DNA from: Gammaproteobacteria bacterium
GTDB lineage: Bacteria; Pseudomonadota; Gammaproteobacteria; UBA6429; Thiohalophilaceae
NCBI GenBank assembly: GCA_029882235.1
Contig: JAOULB010000021.1
Span: 1-12,442 of the forward strand
Length of the DNA stretch: 12,442 nt
Direction: 5' to 3'
Shown here: positions 7,445 to 12,442 of the stretch, piece by piece
Layout: each line of letters begins with the position of its first letter
How positions within the stretch are numbered: the stretch's first letter is position 1
Position numbers and translations under genes: made by a program
The notes under the pieces: generated by a model
Seen by the model: only the letters and a program-made list of their open reading frames with translations
Told to the model about the DNA's origin: nothing
Database searches by the model: none

Positions 7445-8773
7445 TTATATCTTTTTCATAAAGACTTTTGAGTTGCGTTGATAGTTATAAAGCGCCTGTT
7501 TTTCCATTGGCAGTTTCTTTATATCGATTTCATTAAAGCCACGTTCCTGAAACCAGTGTGCAGTCCGTGTTGTCAGGACAAAAATACTATTTATACCATC
7601 CTGTTTTGCCTGTTTTTCCAGATAGCTAAACAACATATCGGCCCGATTTTGTTTGCGATAATCAGGGTGCACCACCAGGCAGGCGAGTTCAGCCATTTTT
7701 TCTTTGACATAGGGATACAGTGCGGCGCAGGCGACAATCATGCCGTCACGTTCAACCACGGTGAAGTGATCAATTTCCATTTCTAACCTCTCGCGTGAAC
7801 GCCGCACCAGTACACCCTCATCTTCCAGAGGTTCAATCAGTTCCAGCAGACCACCAACATCATCAATGGCCGCCTGGCGCGTATCTTCAAAACTTTCGGC
7901 AGTAATCAGTGTACCCAGACCATCACGGGTAAATAGTTCAAGCAGGATACTGCCATCAATATGCCGGTTGATCAGATGCGTACGCGGGACGCCACTGTGA
8001 CAGACCTGTACAGCACTATGCAGACATTTCTGGATATCCTTGGCCTGCTCGGATAAGGACAGCTTTTCTATTTCTGCTAGAGTGAGCTCACGGATTAGTT
8101 GTTGGCCATCACTGACACCGTCGTTATCGACCAGATAAATCAGTTTGTCGGCCTGAAGTTGTATCGCTGCAGCTGTGGCAACATCTTCAGCCGTTAAGTT
8201 GAAAATTTCACCTGTGGGTGAGTAGCCCAGTGGCGAGAGTAACACGATCGCGCCTTCATCAAGATGAGTATGAATGGCTTCATCATCGATACGCCGAACC
8301 TCGCCGGTATGCTGGAAATCGATACCATCTAGAATACCGATCGGTTTCGCGATGACATAGTTACCCGAGGCGACGCGGATGTCGGCGCTATCCATTGGGG
8401 TGTTACTGACGCCCATCGACAGCAGCGCTTCAATTTCGACCCGCACACTGCCGGAGGCCTGTTTGACACATTTCAGCGCCTCATCATCGGTGATGCGAAT
8501 ATCATTGGCGTAATTGAGCTTGATGCCCTGTTCATTGAGGCGTTGCTCAATCTGCGGGCGGGCGCCATGTACCAGTACCAGACGCACGCCCAGACTATTG
8601 AGTAGGGCCAGATCATGCACCAGCGGGGCAAATTGGGCATCGGCCAGCATTTCGCCACCAAAGGCGATAACAAAGGTACGATCCCGGAACGCGTTAATAT
8701 ACGGCGAGGAATTCCGGAACCATTGTACGTAATTAGCTTTGTCGTTTGCGTCGATCAAGGCAATCTGTCTCAT
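7445..8773 (-). CDS. argA: N-acetylglutamate synthase ArgA
   Basis: ArgA makes N-acetylglutamate from glutamate and acetyl-CoA, the committed step of arginine synthesis, and is usually inhibited by arginine. The 442-aa length equals that of E. coli ArgA. An amino-acid-kinase-like domain (about 20-290) has FVIAFGGE (34-41) and VLVHGARPQI (66-75). It serves arginine sensing and lacks kinase activity in this family. A C-terminal GNAT domain (about 295-440) has LVRRSRERLEMEIDHFTVVE, CLVVHPDYRKQNRA near 365-378, and FVLTTRTAHWFQERGF. The ATG at 8773 has no visible Shine-Dalgarno sequence, but the next in-frame start would remove conserved sequence. Only a possible half ARG box (TGAAT, 8800-8804) was seen upstream. 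dam follows after 8 nt. Confidence 0.95.
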   Translation of the reverse strand: MRQIALIDANDKANYVQWFRNSSPYINAFRDRTFVIAFGGEMLADAQFAPLVHDLALLNSLGVRLVLVHGARPQIEQRLNEQGIKLNYANDIRITDDEALKCVKQASGSVRVEIEALLSMGVSNTPMDSADIRVASGNYVIAKPIGILDGIDFQHTGEVRRIDDEAIHTHLDEGAIVLLSPLGYSPTGEIFNLTAEDVATAAAIQLQADKLIYLVDNDGVSDGQQLIRELTLAEIEKLSLSEQAKDIQKCLHSAVQVCHSGVPRTHLINRHIDGSILLELFTRDGLGTLITAESFEDTRQAAIDDVGGLLELIEPLEDEGVLVRRSRERLEMEIDHFTVVERDGMIVACAALYPYVKEKMAELACLVVHPDYRKQNRADMLFSYLEKQAKQDGINSIFVLTTRTAHWFQERGFNEIDIKKLPMEKQALYNYQRNSKVFMKKI

Positions 8774-8850
8774 CCAAAAATAGAAAAATAGCTTATCACT
8801 GAATTAGTTATCGAGCGATCTTAAAGTACTATATTAGATGAAAACTGATC
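8753..8850 (-). promoter_or_regulatory. GATC cluster around the argA start
   Basis: Three GATC sites occur at 8753-8756 (first codons of argA), 8817-8820 and 8847-8850. The last sits inside a perfect 10-bp palindrome, ACTGATCAGT (8844-8853), that contains the stop of the upstream slp gene. By chance about 0.4 sites would be expected in 98 bp. Because dam is the next gene after argA, these sites could affect expression of the methylase itself. No firm -35/-10 pair was identified in the 75-nt gap. Confidence 0.35.
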
Positions 8851-9337
8851 AGTGGAAAACCACACCAATGCCAAAATGTACCCGACTTTCGCTTTTTCGG
8901 CCGGATTTTGGCCATAAATGGTGTTGCGTGGCTTGAATGACGGGATAGGTGTAGCGGGTTTCGCCAACTTTACCCTTTTCGAGATTGCTGACAGTACCAA
9001 CGACCGAGATCAGTCGGCCTGGTGCATAGCTGGCGGTTTCGAGATATCCGGCCTGGTGAATCAGGAAACGACCGAGTGGTTTGCGCTCTCTATCGGGCCA
9101 ACCATCCTCATCCAGCGGGTAGGCAAGGATCTCCAGCCGGGTTTTGTTCTTCAGGTTCTTGCCATGCAGGATCGTCCCACCCCAGAGTACCGACTTGCCT
9201 TTATGTTGGACAGGTTTTGCCTTGACCTGATTGGGTGTCAGTTTTCGTTCGACACCAGTGAGATTAAAATCCGGCGTTGATGCGCAGGCAGTAATGAATA
9301 GACAAAGACCTGAGAGCATTAGCAACTGTTTTGACAT
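8849..9337 (-). CDS. Slp-family outer-membrane lipoprotein (second of pair)
   Basis: The 162-aa protein has a short lipoprotein signal (residues 1-17) and a lipobox ending ITAC with lipidated C18. Ala at +2 predicts sorting to the outer membrane. The mature part carries the Slp-family core: LTPNQVKAKPVQHKGKSVLWGG, then LEILAYPLDEDG, GRFL, ISVVGTV and YPVIQATQHHLWP. Slp in E. coli is a carbon-starvation and stationary-phase lipoprotein whose biochemical role is not settled. The ATG at 9337 is chosen over the adjacent GTG at 9340 because TAGGA (9348-9344) is then 6 nt away. That TAGGA overlaps the stop codon of the upstream paralog (9348-9346), so the two genes are almost certainly translated from one message. 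Confidence 0.85.
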   Translation of the reverse strand: MSKQLLMLSGLCLFITACASTPDFNLTGVERKLTPNQVKAKPVQHKGKSVLWGGTILHGKNLKNKTRLEILAYPLDEDGWPDRERKPLGRFLIHQAGYLETASYAPGRLISVVGTVSNLEKGKVGETRYTYPVIQATQHHLWPKSGRKSESRVHFGIGVVFH

Positions 9338-9345
9338 CACTTTTC

Positions 9346-9879
9346 CTAACGATGGCTATGTGGGTGGTAGTACGGATACCATGGGTCGTGCCAGAACCAG
9401 GGATAAAAATCATCATCAATCTCCCGTTCTGGTGGCCAGAGATAATGACTTGTCACTTTTATAATAGGATAGTCATAGGCAAAATCATCTATTTTTTTTG
9501 TTTCAACTTTGTTGACTGTACCAACCACGGTAATGCTACGTTGTTTGGCGTAAATCGCTGGGTCGAGAAATTGAGGCACCACGGCGATAAATCGACCATT
9601 ACTTTGATCGCCACCTGCGGGCTGACCAAATCGATTCAACATCTGAGAAAGAATGGTTAGGCGCGTTTCATTTTTATGATTTTTAATCGCGATAACGGTG
9701 CCACCCCAGCGAATTGTTTTTCCAAGAAACACCTGCGGCGCTTTTTGCACCTGCCTCGGCAGGATATTCTCTTTCGGAGTGGCGCGAATTTGTTCAGGGA
9801 TATGCGTGGCACATGCGCCAAGCGCAGCAATAATAAAGAGAGCTGCAACATACTGAAAATATGAATGGAGTCTGTTCAT
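9346..9879 (-). CDS. Slp-family outer-membrane lipoprotein with aromatic/His-rich tail (first of pair)
   Basis: The 177-aa protein has a longer hydrophobic signal (1-22) with lipobox LGAC, lipidated C23 and Ala at +2, so it is probably an outer-membrane lipoprotein. The core matches its downstream neighbour: ILPRQVQKAPQVFLGKTIRWGG, TRLTILSQ, GRFIAVVPQFLDP, ITVVGTV and YPIIKVTSHYLWP. Unlike the neighbour it ends in a tail of about 25 residues, rich in Trp, Tyr, His, Pro and Asp, after WPPE. GGAGGAG (9894-9888) serves the ATG at 9879 with 8-nt spacing; an in-frame ATG at 9885 is also possible. Further in-frame sequence upstream is not needed, since the signal peptide starts at MNRLHS. It lies 106 nt after argE and overlaps the ribosome-binding site of the second slp gene. 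Confidence 0.85.
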   Translation of the reverse strand: MNRLHSYFQYVAALFIIAALGACATHIPEQIRATPKENILPRQVQKAPQVFLGKTIRWGGTVIAIKNHKNETRLTILSQMLNRFGQPAGGDQSNGRFIAVVPQFLDPAIYAKQRSITVVGTVNKVETKKIDDFAYDYPIIKVTSHYLWPPEREIDDDFYPWFWHDPWYPYYHPHSHR

Positions 9880-9900
9880 GAGCATTACTCCTCCAGCCGT

Positions 9901-9932
9901 AATAAAAATTAAGTATCTACTCCAATACTTAA
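9901..9932 (-). terminator. AT-rich hairpin with T-tract between argE and slp
   Basis: A perfect 8-bp inverted repeat, TTAAGTAT/ATACTTAA (9909-9916 and 9925-9932), has an 8-nt loop. Read on the minus strand it is followed by TTTTTATT (9908-9901), which fits a weak intrinsic terminator 53 nt after argE. The stem has only two G-C pairs. The left part also coincides with a possible -10 (AAGTAT), 17 nt after TTGTCA (9955-9950), so the dyad could instead be an operator for the slp pair. Confidence 0.45.
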
Positions 9933-9985
9933 CCTTTCCTGGCTGTTTGACAAGCAAACCGATCAATAAGTGCAAAATAAATCAA

Positions 9986-11143
9986 TTAATTATTCAGGCA
10001 AAACTGGCTAATCATATCCTGCAAAAGCTTAACCGCAGGATTGAGCATACTCTGTTCGATGTATTCGTCGGGTTGATGGGCCTGCGCAATATGGCCGGGG
10101 CCAAGGATCATGGTGTCATGACCAAGCTGCTGTAAGAAAGGACCTTCTGTACTATAGGCCGCCGCGGCAGCCGAGTGGCCGGTGAGTTTTTCAGCTGCCC
10201 GGATAAGTGGGCTATCTATAGGCGTATCCATTGCGGGTGTGCCCGACATGAGGTGACTGATTTCATAGCTAAGTCCGGTGTTTTCAATTGTTGTTGCGAT
10301 ACGGTTCGAGAGCTTGTGTTGCAGCTCTTCGATATCCATGCCGGGGAGCGGACGTAGATCGATCTGTAATTCACACTGACCACAGATTCGATTTGGATTG
10401 TCACCACCATGGATGTGGCCCAGGTTTAGCGTTGGATAGGGGACGTCAAACAAAGGGTTAATATTGTTATTGGCGAGTTCCTGTTGCCATTCAATCAAGT
10501 TTCCCAGTACTTTATACATACCCACCAGTGCATTGTTGCCATAGTCTGGGTTACTTGAATGACCAGACTGGCCAGTAATTCGAATGCTTTCCATCATCAT
10601 GCCTTTATGGGCACGAATGGGTACCAGTCCAGTGGGTTCGCCGACAACGGCATAACGTGCCCTGGGTCGACCAAGTTGTACCAGCTCTCGCGCGCCATCC
10701 ATGGAGCTTTCTTCATCTGCCGTTGCCAGGATGATCAGTGGTTGTTTGAAATCATCAGCCTTAAAGGGGCGCGCCGCTTCAATCGCCAGCGCAAGAAAGC
10801 TTTTCATGTCGGCGGTGCCGAGACCATAAAAGCGATTTGAATCTTCCGTTAGTTTAAAGGGATCGTTTTGCCAGCGACCTTCATCATAGGGGACGGTATC
10901 GGTATGCCCGGCGAGTACCAGACCACCGGGGCCACTGCCGATGGTCGCAATAAGATTTGCTTTATGCGGATTGCTCTTTAGTGGAAGGATTTCGCACTGG
11001 AAGCCCTGGTCGCTCAGCCAGTTTGCAAGGAGTTCAATGACCTGCAGGTTTGATTGATCAAATTCGTGGTTGACACTACTAATTGATGGCGTGCTGATCA
11101 AACCTTGCAACATGGATAACAAGGGAGGCGCAGCAATAGCCAT
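9986..11143 (-). CDS. argE: Acetylornithine deacetylase ArgE
   Basis: ArgE hydrolyses N-acetylornithine to ornithine and acetate in the linear arginine pathway, as a cytosolic zinc-dependent M20 peptidase-family enzyme. The 385-aa protein shows the full metal and catalytic set at nearly E. coli numbering: H80 and D82 in AGHTDTVP, bridging D112 in GTADMK, E144-E145 in ATADEES, E169 in VVGEPT and H356 near the C-terminus. The dimerisation-lid motif GQSGHSSNP (191-199) and NRICGQCELQIDLRPLPG are also present. The ATG at 11143 has no strong ribosome-binding site. It lies 30 nt after the upstream SH3-protein gene and may share its transcript. DapE is the nearest alternative; full-length collinearity with ArgE and the nearby argA favour ArgE. 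Confidence 0.93.
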   Translation of the reverse strand: MAIAAPPLLSMLQGLISTPSISSVNHEFDQSNLQVIELLANWLSDQGFQCEILPLKSNPHKANLIATIGSGPGGLVLAGHTDTVPYDEGRWQNDPFKLTEDSNRFYGLGTADMKSFLALAIEAARPFKADDFKQPLIILATADEESSMDGARELVQLGRPRARYAVVGEPTGLVPIRAHKGMMMESIRITGQSGHSSNPDYGNNALVGMYKVLGNLIEWQQELANNNINPLFDVPYPTLNLGHIHGGDNPNRICGQCELQIDLRPLPGMDIEELQHKLSNRIATTIENTGLSYEISHLMSGTPAMDTPIDSPLIRAAEKLTGHSAAAAAYSTEGPFLQQLGHDTMILGPGHIAQAHQPDEYIEQSMLNPAVKLLQDMISQFCLNN

Positions 11144-11173
11144 GATTATCTATTAGGAATATCAGGATATTCT

Positions 11174-11851
11174 TTAAAGACTACCGCCGCTCCAGCTGCT
11201 TTTCTTACGCCAGCCAAGTTTAGGTAAAACAATACCCAGTAATACACCCAGCAGCATCACGCCACCACCGGCGATAAACCAGTCGCGACCTTGCCGGTCT
11301 TTCAAAATCTGATTCTCCTGTCTTAACAGGTTTTGTTCATTAGCTAGAGTGACATTTTCTTCTTTGAGTTGTCTGTTTTCTTTATCAAGCAGGATAGGTT
11401 TTGCGGCGACCTGATTAATATGGCTCATGCGCTGCTGTAACTCTTTACTCTCTTTATCCAGTTTGGCACTGTTACGGCTTAATTTTGAGAATTCGGCTTT
11501 CAGGTTGGCGAGCTCTTCTTTAGTGGCATTGTTTTGTTCTTTAAGTTTGTCATACTTGCCCTGTAACCATGTCAGGCGATCCAGAGCAACGGGTTTGTCA
11601 ACGAGATATTGCAATCGAACAAATCCCTGTAAGCCATCTTCAAGCTCAACATGGGCATAGCCTGTATCCGGGAACTCTTCCAGTAATTCCATTCTGGCTC
11701 CCGTTTTTAATGCCTTAAGTACTTTATGCTGACTGCCCTGACCTGAGCGTACAGTGATAGTGAGTTGATCACTGACATACCTTTTTGCCGCGATCGCATT
11801 GCCGCTTGCCATAGCCATAATTAGACAAAAGAAAATTGTGAAGTTTTTCAC
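11174..11851 (-). CDS. YgiM-type membrane protein: SH3b, coiled coil, C-terminal TM
   Basis: The 225-aa protein follows the TIGR04211/YgiM plan. A signal peptide (about 1-22, ending NAIAA) leads to a bacterial SH3 domain (about 23-85, with LTITVRSGQGSQHKVLKALKTG). A long Lys/Glu/Leu/Asn-rich coiled coil (about 90-190) follows. One transmembrane helix (about 195-212, VMLLGVLLGIVLP) precedes a short basic tail, WRKKSSW. Signal and helix place the SH3 and coil in the periplasm, anchored to the inner membrane. SH3b domains often bind cell-wall peptides, but the role of this family is not established. The start is GTG at 11851, with AGGG about 8 nt before it, and it gives a proper signal peptide. 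argE follows after 30 nt. Confidence 0.85.
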   Translation of the reverse strand: MKNFTIFFCLIMAMASGNAIAAKRYVSDQLTITVRSGQGSQHKVLKALKTGARMELLEEFPDTGYAHVELEDGLQGFVRLQYLVDKPVALDRLTWLQGKYDKLKEQNNATKEELANLKAEFSKLSRNSAKLDKESKELQQRMSHINQVAAKPILLDKENRQLKEENVTLANEQNLLRQENQILKDRQGRDWFIAGGGVMLLGVLLGIVLPKLGWRKKSSWSGGSL

Positions 11852-12027
11852 CGCAATACCCTGTTGTTATTCAAATTTTAATAATCGGAGAATCTGTCGT
11901 CATTCTAATCGTATTTGCAGTTGAGACTGCGTTACAGATCATGTTTTTAATTTTTAACCCATAAAGAGTAACACCTGATCGGCAAGTCTGCCACCAATGG
12001 AGGCTGCTTTTATTTTGTCTGGCAATT

Positions 12028-12442
12028 TTATGCTGCGGATTCTTTATTGCTGAGATCACCCGCTTTAAATATCACCATGTGTTCAGGAGCAAGACGAACT
12101 TTGACGGTGTCGCCCAGGGCATGATCGTGGTGACTTGGAAACAGGGTCAGCACTTCGGTGCCGTCGGATAGTTTCAGTGTGTACATGATCTCTGCACCCT
12201 TAAAGGCCTTGTGGATAACCTTACCACTTAAATGGCCTTGTTCATCAGCGACGAGATCGTCTGGGCGGAGTAATAGCTGAACAGGAGTCTGAAGTGGCCA
12301 GTCATAGGCGCGATCACCAACAATAATTCCAAGATTGGTCTCAACGGTATCTGGCGCTAAGAGTTTGCCATGTAGAAATACACCCTGGCCAATAAAATCA
12401 GCGACAAACAGATTGTCCGGAGAATGATAAAGATTGTATGCG
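12028..12442 (-). CDS. FbpC-type iron(III) ABC transporter ATP-binding protein, C-terminal part
   Basis: The minus-strand frame is open from the window edge to a TAA at 12030-12028 and gives 137 C-terminal residues. The visible part starts after the nucleotide-binding core with NLYHSPDNLFVADFIGQG, the linker found in PotA/FbpC-type importers. A TOBE-like regulatory domain then has VQLLLRPDDL, VIHKAFKGAEIMYTL, and VLTLFPSHHDHALGDTVKVRL. The PSHHDH stretch is typical of the ferric-iron FbpC branch rather than of spermidine PotA, so ferric iron import is the best guess. Walker and signature motifs lie outside the window. No permease or binding-protein gene is visible, and a putative symbol (fbpC) is left out for lack of the core. 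Confidence 0.8.
   Translation of the reverse strand, partial: AYNLYHSPDNLFVADFIGQGVFLHGKLLAPDTVETNLGIIVGDRAYDWPLQTPVQLLLRPDDLVADEQGHLSGKVIHKAFKGAEIMYTLKLSDGTEVLTLFPSHHDHALGDTVKVRLAPEHMVIFKAGDLSNKESAA

Noticed and set aside
7478..7786. 102-codon open frame on the plus strand opposite argA
   Set aside because: It is antisense to the conserved GNAT domain of ArgA with no independent support.
8918..9280. 120-codon open frame on the plus strand opposite the second slp gene
   Set aside because: It lies antisense to a well-supported lipoprotein gene, has no recognisable domain and no clear ribosome-binding site.
11926..11939. Small hairpin GCAGT/ACTGC upstream of the SH3-protein gene
   Set aside because: Five base pairs with no T-run and no match to a known operator; within chance expectation.
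11871..12059. 62-codon minus-strand frame upstream of the SH3 protein
   Set aside because: It overlaps the end of the ABC ATPase gene in another frame and has low-complexity sequence without a domain. The 176-nt gap 11852-12027 most likely holds the promoter of the SH3-protein gene, which I could not place.

Overview
The window looks like a chromosomal segment from a gammaproteobacterium of moderate GC content. It carries an RppH of E. coli type, a GAF-containing PtsP, a Dam methylase with the E. coli recognition residues, an ArgA of the fused kinase/acetyltransferase type, Slp lipoproteins and a YgiM-type SH3 protein. The order HAD phosphatase, rppH, ptsP is, from memory, also found in Pseudomonas. 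I see no tRNA, rRNA, CRISPR array, transposase or prophage gene, and no broken gene. Genus and species cannot be given from this sequence alone.

Layout. (1) 1-437: 3' part of an outer-membrane beta-barrel gene, closed by a clear intrinsic terminator. (2) 495-1841: a HAD-IB phosphatase (minus) divergent from rppH (plus). (3) 1842-6042: ptsP, the first enzyme of the nitrogen PTS, follows a hairpin-rich 117-nt leader. An orphan GspE/PilB-type secretion ATPase starts 16 nt after ptsP. (4) 6047-6442: a convergent single-domain response-regulator-like protein that has lost three of the five usual receiver residues. (5) 6624-11851, all minus strand and transcribed from right to left: ygiM-like membrane protein, argE, two tandem Slp lipoproteins, argA and dam. 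(6) 12028-12442: 3' end of an FbpC-type ABC transporter ATPase (minus), cut by the window edge.

How the genes relate. ArgA and ArgE catalyse the first and fifth steps of ornithine synthesis in the linear arginine pathway and sit on either side of the slp pair. dam begins 8 nt after argA and is probably co-transcribed with it; three GATC sites fall in the 98 bp around the argA start. ptsP and the ATPase are probably one transcription unit.

Most of the window is housekeeping. The parts that deserve a second look are the degenerate receiver facing the orphan ATPase, the argA-dam arrangement with its GATC cluster, the ptsP leader, and the slp pair with an aromatic/histidine-rich tail. I did not find a clear-cut new system; the ptsP/ATPase/pseudo-receiver group is the nearest candidate.
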